From Ceratopteris richardii (lineage: Eukaryota > Streptophyta > Polypodiopsida > Polypodiales > Pteridaceae), in contig CM035439.1 in assembly GCA_020310875.1 (NCBI GenBank), forward strand, positions 134,952,753 to 135,016,752: a DNA stretch of 64,000 bases, written 5' to 3'. Made by a program: the position numbers and the translations under genes. The notes under the pieces were generated by a model, which worked only from the letters and a program-made list of their open reading frames with translations, was not told the origin of the DNA and did not search any database. The stretch's first letter is position 1. Each line of letters opens with the position of its first letter. Shown piece after piece: positions 10,901-20,652 of the stretch.

Positions 10901-11240
10901 TGTGGCTTACGCCTGGCATGCACGCATCAAATACCTCCCTGCATGTTACAAACAGACATTCGAAGAAATGTTCAGATCAGGTTTCTGGGAGTATCACTCG
11001 GAGGTCTTCGCACCGAAGCCAACACACCTGCTCCATCTCTTTGCTTGTGAACAAGCCATGTACTCCGAGTACTACACCACACCACAACTAGAGGTCCCCG
11101 GTGCAATAAATTGGGATGCATTGAAAGCGGATCTCACAAGAGGCTTAAGGATAGGAGAACACGAACTTGCCACCAATGTCATCCAATACTATATCGACCA
11201 CCCGATAGAACAGAGGTCTGTCAGGGGCGACAGACGCTAG
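7962..11240 (+). CDS. G3 ORF3: 1092-residue retrotransposon protein of unknown function
   Basis: This long intact frame ends 13 bp before a 3' LTR, in the position of env-like or extra ORFs of plant gypsy elements. I do not recognise a catalytic domain. Visible parts are an acidic N-terminal segment, a Pro/Thr/Ser-rich region at about 215-475 with runs of prolines, a coiled coil rich in Gln, Leu and Glu at about 482-680, an acidic linker, and a C-terminal globular region at about 765-1085. That region holds TYPEMLRTWNN (about 847-857), YNPCYGPVPRRRSW (about 866-879) and YAWHARIKYLPAC (about 983-995). G7 carries a broken homologue with the same order, so the protein is under shared descent and not a chance ORF. 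No signal peptide or clear membrane span is evident, which argues against a classic envelope protein. The true start is uncertain: a likely splice acceptor lies at 8022-8023, and the first Met after it is MDPHEFKAF. Confidence 0.85.
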   Translation: MMSISEKFWGPSFSLLCAFFSSATTTQAAPLAPPAPSEFEFATTRDAEGMDPHEFKAFLQSTQLSDVEFYSDTEEQSTSSQRRRKSTEGRHVHWGDDQQGQQQGHLEEEGADEEETIEAPAYTAELRRLYQIMERVRSQQLLTKQSSRVLMAQLLEEAGVDSEYSEGLILMAETYGVVEAVWTAIRRSPLQYDPRRFQTQPRSGKNIQIPITTAEGPIITSEPIETTSQAAVTASQEHTIIHEESTEPLPPTPRPSPPRTEAVEITLTTQPTEQTFIFRTPTSSSTLFSTHENPIYEATTITTQSTESLIEPALRQPSPMSSAIGHPDSGSIFMGFPATTPPFMAPLPSESHLPNPIPPILQPLHAFLSRTFQPRSHSFPLFSVPPPSSHLFTTFTHTPPTIPMYMVDTTLAFTPESMDISPPTAPPPPPTLPPPPIPPPPILPTHTSSIDTSFTLPLPQFPSHASSIVNTTTSSIGNALDTMLACTSKLRTEYNQLQQQNERLQEHSETLQHRLAALEEENAHLHTQFQTLQEAHSILEVQLQNTDQEAIQVVEGHLWTHLERNSKLQQNMALLKRHLAAAHEENRCLQLQNQENLEAAIESTPGAPISPSKFQVVTPDNIKIILEDYAILLEAHDQLSEELGQLKQKHQKETTAASQTTSTAASLLTDSDALKDLQKQVTELQARLLQYERPPSPPEAPTDEEIVQIPVEQTFEEEYDPQPFPGGQQTEEGQDTFEAPRPPWLRQVEEIGSSHEERTVVQNQAMRVIEETVLQSNYFKNLSSRRLILSSELQYRPYYIILADYNAEIQRVIGKIPSFATQFQPEDLPPEVQKDKIRQPTWRQKLLETYPEMLRTWNNAPLHLLYNPCYGPVPRRRSWKAFNIKVQNNAQCKERLNYPYIAPPQGPPSVAYMMGTIQHWMPRLKPMPDVAAQMMLKILDMMQVVLKTFRNAAAPQVRLSGFTNGNYDLVYDMSTTPSIHVAYAWHARIKYLPACYKQTFEEMFRSGFWEYHSEVFAPKPTHLLHLFACEQAMYSEYYTTPQLEVPGAINWDALKADLTRGLRIGEHELATNVIQYYIDHPIEQRSVRGDRR
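7994..8023 (+). promoter_or_regulatory. Putative 3' splice acceptor before G3 ORF3
   Basis: A pyrimidine-rich run ends CTTTGTGCTTTCTTTAG, followed by the sequence where similarity-like Ala/Pro-rich ORF3 N-terminal coding begins. G7 and G4 also have acceptor-like tracts just upstream of their ORF3 starts. This suggests ORF3 is made from a spliced RNA. It is inferred from sequence pattern only. Confidence 0.4.
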
Positions 11241-11253
11241 GAAGGGGGGAGAA
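11241..11253 (+). other. G3 polypurine tract
   Basis: GAAGGGGGGAGAA lies between the ORF3 stop (11238-11240) and the LTR start TGTTGG. This is the expected place and composition for the plus-strand DNA primer. G7 and G8 have equivalent G-runs. Confidence 0.88.
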
Positions 11254-11863
11254 TGTTGGCACATAGGTCATATGAAGAGCATATAGGTACAATAGAGCAG
11301 TCATGCACAATACGGCAACAAGGCCTAATCATTTTTTCCATGAATCATTCACAACTCAAGTGATTTTAATCACTACACAAACATTGTAAATTCCATTTTT
11401 GGTAGAATAGACTCCATTTTGTTCAAGCCGAGGAGTCCTCAAGCTTGAGGAGTATTAGAATTAGCTACATACCAATTTTCATAATTTTTAGACTCCGTTT
11501 GAGCCCTCAAATAAGCTCTAGAACCTAATTTTTAACTAGGCTGGACACTAGGTCTGGACAAGGCCAAAGCTAGTGAGAAAACTATAAAAGGAGCTAGAAA
11601 GCTCATTTTTGGGTTAGATTGTTTGTGAATTGAGCTTATGTAAGAGACTTTTTGACTAATGCAAAGAACTCCATTGTTCCTCTCCTTGTTCTTGCCTTGT
11701 GTGCGCGTGTGTGTGTATGTGTGTGCATGCTTGTATGCTTCTCACTCACACACTTGTGCCTTCACTTGCTCATAGTCTTCATACTAGTCCTCACGTCTCC
11801 ACGGATTGACAATTATGAGGTGAATCTTCTCACATTGGTACTCACCATTGTGCTAGAGTGACA
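11254..11863 (+). repeat. G3 LTR copy 1 (610 bp)
   Basis: It starts TGTTGG after the polypurine tract and ends GTGACA. It holds the block CCGAGGAGTCCTC, the block TTTTTAACTAGGC.GGACAC, an ACTATAAAAGGAGC promoter and a GT-rich stretch near 11700, in the same order as the LTRs of G7, G8 and G9. The outer ends of these LTRs have diverged while the middle is shared. Confidence 0.88.
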
Positions 11864-12481
11864 CACGTCATATGAAGAGCACACAAGTCATATGAAGAGC
11901 ATACAGGTACAATAGAGCAGTCATGCACAATACGGCAACAAGGCCTAATCATTTTTTCCATGAATCATTCACAACTCAAGTGATTTTAATCACGACACAA
12001 ACATTGTAAATTCCGTTTTTGGTAGAATAGACTCCATTTTGTTCAAGCCGAGGAATCCTCGAGCTTGAGGAGTATTAGAATTAGCTACATACCAATTTTC
12101 ATAATTTTTAGACTCCGTTTGAGCCCTCAAATAAGCTCTAGAACCTAATTTTTAACTAGGCCGGACACTAGGTCAGGACAAGGCCAAAGCTAGTGAGAAA
12201 ACTATAAAAGGAGCTAGAAAGCTCATTTTTGGGTTAGATTGTTTGTGAATTGAGCTTATGTAAGAGACTTTTTGACTAATGCAAAGAACTCCATTGTTCC
12301 TCTCCTTGTTCTTGCCTTGTGTGCATGTGTGTGTATGTGTGTGCATGCTTGTATGCTTCTCACTCACACACTTGTGCCTTCACTTGCTCATAGTCTTCAT
12401 ACTAGTCCTCACGTCTCCACGGATTGACAATTATGAGGTGAATCTTCTCACGTTGGTACTCACCATTGTGCTAGAGTGACA
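11864..12481 (+). repeat. G3 LTR copy 2, directly abutting copy 1
   Basis: It repeats copy 1 with scattered changes, many of them CG against TG or CA, and ends GTGACA at 12481. Its first bases lack TGTTGG and instead carry a doubled TCATATGAAGAGC unit. No PBS follows, so this is a tandem LTR pair made by recombination and not the 5' end of another element. Confidence 0.82.
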
Positions 12482-13754
12482 ATGACTCTAAGTGTCCATG
12501 CCCCTTACATAAAGTTGTAAAACTTTTCTTCAACTAAATCCTTCCCAAGAATCTGCAACTTCTATTGGAACACAAGTGGACAAACTCTCACCTTGAGAAC
12601 TCCAAAATTTGCAAGTTGATACTTCATATCTTCATATTCTTCTCCGGTGAAATGTGATAGTATCTACTTGACTTTCTTTTGACTAACTCCACTTCTCAAT
12701 CAAGTGATAGGATCTGATGGAACACGTTTTTTTTTAAATACAACCATGTATCCAAAAGTCCAGGCAAACATAGAAAGTAGATTCTCCATCTGACTGGTAC
12801 ATCAAAAAAACTTATTTTTTTTTAAATACTCAATTTTTCTAAAAATACTGAATTTTTTGAATTTTTTTGAAAATACTAAATTTTTTAAATATATTGTAGA
12901 TATTGAATATGAGGTAACTTTTCCAAACAAAAACCTTACTTCAAGTCTCCAACATCTGCTACAAATACTCTTTTACTTCAAGAGTTAAGTAAAGAAGAAA
13001 AATACTTCTCTCCAACTTGTCATATACCAAGTAGCTCTGAATTGAGACTTCAAGAATTCTTTCAGGGAACATATAAGCTGCCTGCTCAAAATTTTCAACT
13101 AAAACATAACTCATAAACATATGAGTCAAAACATATAAGCTGTCTTAGATATTTGTTTCTTTTCTTTCTCTCAATGTAATTCTTTGTCAAAACCTACTAA
13201 AACACGACCAAGGTATAATGCAAAACAAGAAACTGCTTCTTCTTTGAACTATCTTCTTCACACAAGATGTTCTCATAGACTTGTATTTGGATGTAGAGGA
13301 TAAAATTAGGAAAAGTATATGGAAAATATAAGAGAAAAAGGAAGTCTTACTTTCCCTTTGGAATTGTTGGACTTTCTTCTTCTGCATCTTTCTTCCACCT
13401 GATGATGTCAACATCTTAAAACTTCTCTTCCATACCTTTTGTTCTCTTCATCTTGAAGTAGCAAGCACTCTTAACTTCTTCAAATGAATTTTTCTCTTCC
13501 TCTAGTGCTAAGAGTAAGAGACAAAACAAACATGGTATATAAATGGAAGTGAACATAGAAGCATGTTTTACCATCTGCTAATATGCTGAATCAATACTCT
13601 GCTTCAAATTTGACTGATATGACTGAATTCACCAACCTTTTCCTTGAGTTGGCTGAATGCTGAATTACCTCTCCAGGTACAAAATCTGATAAAAGAAACT
13701 TCCAAATTTGTGTTGGCTAAAAACAAAACTGATCTAATCTCCAAATTTGTTAAT
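12482..13754. other. AT-rich stretch, nothing recognised
   Basis: There is no ORF with a recognisable domain on either strand. It includes poly-T/poly-A rich sequence around 12727-12900. It could be host spacer or an old decayed element. Confidence 0.5.
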
Positions 13755-16700
13755 AGTCAATTTTCTGCATCAAGGTGTTTTAGTTATCGGCCATGGTTGA
13801 AAGTAGTGATGTATTCCTTATGTTGGCTATTGAGGATACGTTGGATGGTAACAACTACCTGTTATGGGCTTATATGATGCGACATGTATTGGTTGCAAAA
13901 GGACTATGGAACATTGTGCAGGGTGTTGAAAAACATCCTATCACACCTACAACTGTTACAACTGCAGGTACATAAGCTGATGTAGAAGGTGTCGAAGATG
14001 ATGATATTATGCATATTCCTGTTTGTGCTACAGTTTTTGCTGCACCTACTGTAGAGCAAATTCGTTGGGATGGTAGATAGCTTTGTATGTCAAACGTGCC
14101 ATTATTCCTCACATACGGTCTTGCAGAACAACTAAGGATGCTTGGGATACTCTTACCAAATTGTGCCAAGCTAGGAATGAGGCTCGTGTTGCTTACCTTC
14201 AAAAACAATTGGAGAGTGAGCACATGAATGAAGGTGATTCTATGTACACTTTTCTAACAAAGACTTAAAGGAACAGTTGATTTCTGCTGATGAGGTTATA
14301 CCAGATAGCTCACTTGTGCAGACCGTTCTAAATGGACTTCCTGATTCATATCGGAGTTTTGCTTCTACTCTTAGGTTGATGATGAAAGGCAATCCAAATG
14401 CCTTGTCATTTGAGGAGTTAGTCTCTGTTCTTTTGCAGGAAGATCAGTCCAGGCAGAATAGGTCCATTATGCATGTTGCAGATCAAGCTTTCTTGGCTAG
14501 TCAGAAGGGCAAAGGAAAATGGAGCTCTTCAACTAGTAAGCAGGAATCTGCAAATGCTGCACATTCCAAGAAGGAAGATAAAGATGAGAAGAAATTAGAA
14601 AAACAAAAATTGTTTTGCAAGTACTGCAAAGGGAATGATCATATCATAAAGAACTGTCCAAAACTGTGCCAAAGAGGCAAAGAGGAAAGAGACTAGAATG
14701 GTTGTTGCAAAGTCCTCTACACCAAAAGTAGAGTTTGCTAATCTTGTGCAGGAAGAAGAATGGGCGTTTACTACTGTCTGCAGTTTTGACCCATCTTCTC
14801 ATGAGGAGTGCATGTCTGCAGTAGACTCAGATGTTTGGTATTTTGACAGTGGAGCGAGCAAACATATTACCTCACAGCACAATTACTTCTCTTCACTCAA
14901 GCCTGCCCCTACAGGGAATAATGTTACATGCACTAACAACTCCTCTTATCCTGTTATAGGAGTTGGTAAGATCATTTAGACTACTATTGATGGCAGTTCT
15001 TTCACTTTGTCAGATGCTTTTTTTGTGCCAAGGATCAAGGAGAAGCTGTTATCAGATTCTGCATTAGCCAAGATTGGCTTGGTTGTGAAATTTGTTGATG
15101 ACAGGTGTATAGTTCATGATATGTCAAATGGCGATGTGATTATTGTTTCTGGCATTTTATGTCATGGGCTGTGTAAGCTCATAGACTATGAAAGATCTCT
15201 GAATGATTCGGCATGTGCAGTACATGATTCTCAAGCTATGTCAGATGCAAAGCTTTGGCATGCACACTTTGGTCATCTGTATTTTGCTAGTTTGTTGTGC
15301 CTGCAGAAATCTGAAATGGTGTCTTCTTTTACCCAAACTTGAGGCACCTGGAAAACATGTTTGTGAAGGCTATATTTTGGGCAAAATGCAGCACTCCTCA
15401 TTTCCAAAAGATGGTTCAGTTCGGGCTACTAAAAAATTGTAGCTTGTACATAGTGATGTCTGTGATCCTATGCAGACGCCTTCTTTTGGAAATTATCTTT
15501 ACTTCATGACTTTCATTGATGATTTTTCTAGGCATGCATAGGTATATCCATTGAAGGCAAAGTCCGAAGTGTTCATGTGCTTCAAACAATTTTTGGTTTT
15601 GGCTGAAAATCTGTCAGCATGTAAAATGGGCACCCTCCGTTCAGATCGAGGAGGGGAATATATGTCTTCTGATTTTAATGCGTTTCTGGTTGAACGTGGG
15701 ATAAAACACCAGTGCATAGTGTTGTATACACCTCAACAGAATGGAGTTGTTGAACGAAAGAAGAGGTCACTCATGGAGATGGCGAGGTGTATGGTCAAGA
15801 GTTAGGCTTTACCACATAGTTTTTGGCTTGAGGCTGTCATGTGTGCAGCATATGTACTTAACAGGTGTCCCGCTAAAGCGCTATAGTCTATCACTCCATA
15901 TGAGGCTTGGCATGATCGCAAGCCATCTGTTGCTCATCTACATGTTTTTGGTTGTTTGGCATATGCATTAGTGCCTGAACAACATCGTAGAAAATTGGAT
16001 GATAAAACAATAAAACGTATTTTTGTTGGGTACAGTTCTGAAAGTAAAGTCTATCATCTGTATCATCCATAGACTAAACACATTGTGGTTAGTCATGATG
16101 TTGTTTTTGTGGAGGATGCTATTCAGCCACTGCTTTCATGTACTAAGGAGACATCTATTAGCCTTCAAAGACATGTATGATACTTTTCTTCATCTTTTTA
16201 TAGGTGGACAGTCTAGTGCTGATCCTAATGAGGCAACTTCTCAGCCTTTCCATGTTTCAGGTGATGATGCAGATAATTCCATTTCTGATGGAGATTTACA
16301 TGATCCACTTATTGATGAGGGAGCTGATATTGAGCAACCAAAAACTATGCCAAAATGGCTGGTGCAGACTTTGCGTGACAACAAATTAGATGCACCTCTG
16401 TCATATCGTACTCGATCAAGCTCTCATAGTTCCTCTTTTGCATTAGATTGCTATGCTATGGCTGCATCTAGTCTCTGTGCTGAGAATGAGACTGTTTCAT
16501 TTGACGAAGCACAAAATTCAAAAAATTGGATGGTTGCTATGCAATCTGAATATGATGCTATAATGAAGAACGGTATTTGGTCTTTATATGGCTTGCCTCC
16601 TAGCAAGAAGGCCATTGGCACTAAGTGGGTTAACAAGCTAAAGTGTAAGCCTGATGGAACAGTTGATAGGTATAAGGCTAGGCTTGTTGCAAAGGGTTAT

Positions 16701-16945
16701 GCACAAGAAAGAGACATTGATTTTGATGAGACCTTTGCACCTACATGCCATATGACATTGTTCGGAGCATCTGTGCACTTGCAGCCCATCATGGTTGCAA
16801 TGTACATCAGTTGGACATTAAAACTGCATTTCTGCATGGTGACTTGCATGAAGAAGTGTATGTTTTTCAACCCCCTGGATTTGTGCAGAAAGGGCATGAA
16901 AACCAGGTGTGCAAGTTAAAGAAGGCATTATATGGTTTAAAAACT
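13755..16945 (+). pseudogene. C1: decayed Ty1/copia gag-pol, 3' truncated
   Basis: Several frames together match C3: a Gag start at 13793 (SSDVF, LLWAYMMRHVL), a zinc knuckle CKYCKGNDHIIKNC near 14620, a protease motif WYFDSGASKHIT near 14840, a GAG-pre-integrase segment, an integrase core with RSDRGGEYMS near 15645 and NGVVERK near 15745, and reverse transcriptase from about 16500 to KKALYGLK near 16940. Frameshifts and stops break it in many places. The YVDD half of reverse transcriptase, RNase H and 3' LTR are missing because the copy meets C2 at about 16945. No 5' LTR was found; similarity to the C3 leader begins at about 13755. Confidence 0.87.
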
Positions 16946-19573
16946 CCTATGCAATCTGCATTTGAGTATAACTTTGCGTCCAAGTTTGATGTGTATGGGA
17001 AGTAAAGACGTTGATTTTGAGTACCTTTGAGATACTTCAAAATTCTTTTACCAGCTTCCAAGTGAGGTGCTCTAGGTTTATGGATGAATTGACTCGGAAG
17101 ACTTACTCCATAACATATGTCAATCCTTGTTAATGTTGCATAGTTTAGACTCCCAACTATGCTTTGATAACCTACAATGTGTTCAAGCAAATCACCTTCA
17201 TGAGCACTCAATTTATTATTTGCCTCCATAGGGGGGTGCTAGTTACTTTTGCATTCTCGAAGTGGAACTTCTTCATCATATCCTGCACATATTTCCTTTG
17301 AGTGATATAAATTCTAGAGTTAGTATATACCAACTCAAGTCCAAGAAAATGTTTCAGAAACCCTAGGTCATTGATTTTAAACTCTTGCATCATCTTGTTT
17401 TTTATTTGTTTGATGCCATTGGCATCACTACCTGTAAGAATGATGTCATCCACATATACACATAAATATATCATTTTTGAATTACTCCTCTTGACAAACA
17501 GAGAAGAATCTACCTTGCTCATCATGAATCCTTGGTCTTCAAGATAGGATGTTAACCTATGGTTCCATGCCCTAAGTGTCTGCTTCAAACCATAAAGAGC
17601 TTTGTTCAATTTGCATACATGATTTACCTTGTTTGGATCTTCATAGCCAAGAGGTTGAGCCATGTCAACCTCCTCTGAAATCCACCCATTGAGAAAAGCA
17701 TTTTTCACATCTAGTTGATACATATTCCAATTTCTAGATGCAACTACACTTACCAATGCTCCGATGGTTGGCATCTTAGCCACAGGTGAAAAAGTTTCTT
17801 CATAATCTACTCCTTGGGTTTTTGCAAAACCCTTAGCCAGAAGCCGAGCTTTATACCTATTTATGGATCCATCTGTGTTCCTTTTGATTTTGTAAATCCA
17901 CCTAGAACCAATTACCTTTATTGATGCTTTCTTGGGTACTAGCTCCCAAGTGTCATTCTCTTGGAGAGCTTCTATTTCTTCATCCATAGCCTCCTTCCAT
18001 TTTGTTTTGATATTTGCTTCTTCATATAAAGAAGGTTCTTCAAGTGATGAATCCTTAGCAAGATAAATAGAATGATTAGTGACTAATGAAGTATCATACC
18101 CATATCTGATTGGCTTCTTACTCTCTCTTTGTGATCTTCTTAAGGTTTGGTTGGATGACTCGGGTATGTCCTCCAACCTCTTCATCTTGACCTTGCCTTT
18201 TGATTTCCATGCTTTAAATTCTTCCAAGTTGGTGGTGTCCTCATCATCTCATTTGATGTCTTCAATTGTGCTTGGTTCCTCCTTGGTGAGGCTTGGAAAT
18301 CCTTCTTCCAAGTCATATGGTAATTTGGACTTCCTGCATTCACTTTCAGACCAAGAATCATTCTCATCAAACACAACATCTCTACTGACCATAAATCCTT
18401 TGTTGGATGGATTATAAAACATGTATCCTTTTTTATTTATATCATAGCCTATAAAGATGCATTTCTCTGCCTTAGGGTCTAACTTACTCTGATTTGAGAT
18501 GGAACATGCACATAAGCAGCACAACCCAATATTTTTCAATGTTCAAGTGATGGTTTCCTACCATGCCATGCCTCATAAGGGGTCATCCCATCAAGGGATT
18601 TAGAAGGTAACCTGTTAATAAGATAAATGGCAATAGAAACACTCTCTACCCACAAGTTATTAGGCAACTTCTTTTCATTTAGCATAGATCTAGTTGCTTC
18701 CACAATCAATTTGTTCCTCCTCTCTGCTACTCCATTTTGCTCAAGAGTGTATCTAGTAGTGATCTCCCTTTTGATACCTCTGTCCTGCAAAAATGCATCA
18801 AATTCATTAGAGAACTACACACCTCCTCCATTTGACCTTATCCTATTTAGGCTTTTTCGTGTTTGATTTTCCACAAGTGCAAGATACTTCTTGAAACAGT
18901 TGAACACTTCATCCTTATGTTTCATGAAATACAAGATGGTCCACCTACTGAAATCATCAATGAATGACACATAATACCTTGAGCCTGAAATTGAAGGGTC
19001 CTTGCTTGGTCCCCACAAATCTGTGTGGACAAGTTTTAAATAATCCTTATGCATACAACCTTTCTTTGTAAAGGGTAACCTCTGTGATTTACCAAGCTAA
19101 CATGCACCACATATATAGATCATATGTTGCTTGGATACATTAGGTATCCCAAGTACACATTGATCTCTACATATGTGTTTCAATGTTCTCTCACGAATGT
19201 GCCCTAATCTTTTGTGCCATATATCTAACTCAGACAAAGTTTGATCCTTATAATTGTAAAGTGCAATGTTTCTAGTGTCCTCAAGCTCAAATGTAATGGG
19301 AAGTTTTGCAATTTCTAATGTGGGGAAGAAGGAATTCAAAAATAGAGTTAACTAGATATGACGTGGCAAAAACATCTTTGGCACACCATGAGTTGAGTCT
19401 TTCTAGTCCCTCTCTTGTAGGCTGAACTTTGCTTTTGAATATGGGCATCTCCTCATTTCCATAGAGAATTATTCCTTGTAGATAGGTCTTCATCCTCAAG
19501 GACCATGCTGGATAATTATTCATGTCCAATTTATCAATGAAAGAAGGGAAACCATCTCCCATTTTACCTCAAC
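16946..19573 (-). pseudogene. C2: decayed Ty1/copia gag-pol of a different family
   Basis: On the minus strand, Gag begins near 19562 (MGDGFPSFIDKL, NYPAWSLRMKTYL) but jumps after about 75 codons to a GAG-pre-integrase segment (WHKRLGHIRERTL, 19097-19339), so most of Gag and the protease are deleted. Integrase follows (LVHTDLWGPS near 19030; NGVAERRNK near 18735). Reverse transcriptase at 17208-18227 keeps KARLLAKGF, LDVKNAFLNG and the catalytic YVDDIILTG. RNase H begins near 17100 (SLNYATLTR) and stops at YSNAD near 16950. Stops and frame changes separate the pieces. The 3' end and 3' LTR are absent and the junction lies inside C1. Confidence 0.87.
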
Positions 19574-19575
19574 TT

Positions 19576-19587
19576 GCTCTGATACCA
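19576..19587 (-). other. C2 primer-binding site, tRNA-iMet type
   Basis: The minus strand reads TGGTATCAGAGC, the standard copia PBS complementary to plant initiator tRNA-Met, four bases from the LTR end. Confidence 0.9.
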
Positions 19588-19591
19588 CGGT

Positions 19592-20050
19592 TGGAGGAGA
19601 TGGATGGATACCTCAAGGAAGTGAGCTGGTACTGCTAAAACGTGCTTGGTACCTGTCCTAATACACTTCAAAGTTATATAGTAGGCCCTTTTAGCTTGCA
19701 AATGACACCAAGAAAGTACTAATGTACTTTGGAGTTGATGCTTGAAACAAATTGAATCAAAACAGACTACTTCATGATTAGCTAGTGTCACAGAACTTGC
19801 TATTTTAGTCCATACACCGGCTGGTTCTTTGCTCAGTGCTCACAATACAGTATCAATTTATGAAATTCCTTTTGAGGGAATTCAATTAGCTTAGATAGCT
19901 AATGATTTCAAGTGGAATCATAAAAAATGATAAACTATGCTCTAAGAAATAAGTTGAGCAATGGAAAGCTCACCCCTGACTTTTTAGGGACTAACTAGTA
20001 GATGACTAGTGAGCACTTCGACGACGATTTCTCCTAAATGGCTAAACCAA
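19592..20050 (-). repeat. C2 5' LTR (outer end approximate)
   Basis: The inner end is fixed by the PBS, where the minus strand ends CTCCA before ACCG and the PBS. The outer end is near 20050, just before the C3 LTR at 20064. No partner LTR exists in the window to set it exactly. Confidence 0.6.
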
Positions 20051-20063
20051 ATGCCTTGAAATT

Positions 20064-20297
20064 TGTTGATATATTTAGGTAGTGATGTGTGTGAACACAC
20101 TAGGACCGCCGGGGCACTTTTTCCCCTCTTTAGGAGGTTTTTTTCCCCCGGCTTGTATATACGCCTATTGCCCTAATGGGCTACTTATCTTTGTACATTC
20201 TCTAGTAATACATTCAGTATTGTGTGTTTGTGCTCCAAGCTTCTTCTTCTTCTTCCTTGTGCTATTCGCGTGCTTCCGCAAATGTCTATCTCCAACA
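20064..20297 (+). repeat. C3 5' LTR (234 bp)
   Basis: It starts TGTTG and ends CAACA, and is followed after two bases by a PBS. A promoter-like CTTGTATATACG lies near 20152. The small size is normal for copia. No 3' LTR is present. Confidence 0.8.
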
Positions 20298-20299
20298 AT

Positions 20300-20311
20300 T
20301 GGTATCAAAGC
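20300..20311 (+). other. C3 primer-binding site, tRNA-iMet type
   Basis: TGGTATCAAAGC differs by one base (A for G) from the standard iMet complement. An untranslated leader of about 340 bp runs from here to the Gag start at 20653. Confidence 0.85.
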
Positions 20312-20652
20312 AGGTCGTCGCTTCTTCTAAGGCGCCGTCGACACTCCTCCGTTTGCAGTCTCAAAACTGTACGAATTTTGGTGAGCATATGCAGGGTGTT
20401 TCCGAGATCAAAACAGCTTTGCTGTGTGCTGCTGAAATCGCGATCTAAGCTCGTTTCGGCCTCCGAACGCACTATCGCAGCACTTGTGCAGGCTATTTTG
20501 TCTTTTTGTGCCAAAGGTATATACCAGTTTTTGTTCGCTAGTTTAAGCGTCTCGAAGTCTGCTACAAATCTAGCAGAACTCATCTGGGCAGTTCCGTTCA
20601 ACTTTTTGAGATACAGTCAATTTTTTGCATCAAGGTATTTTAGTCACCGGCC

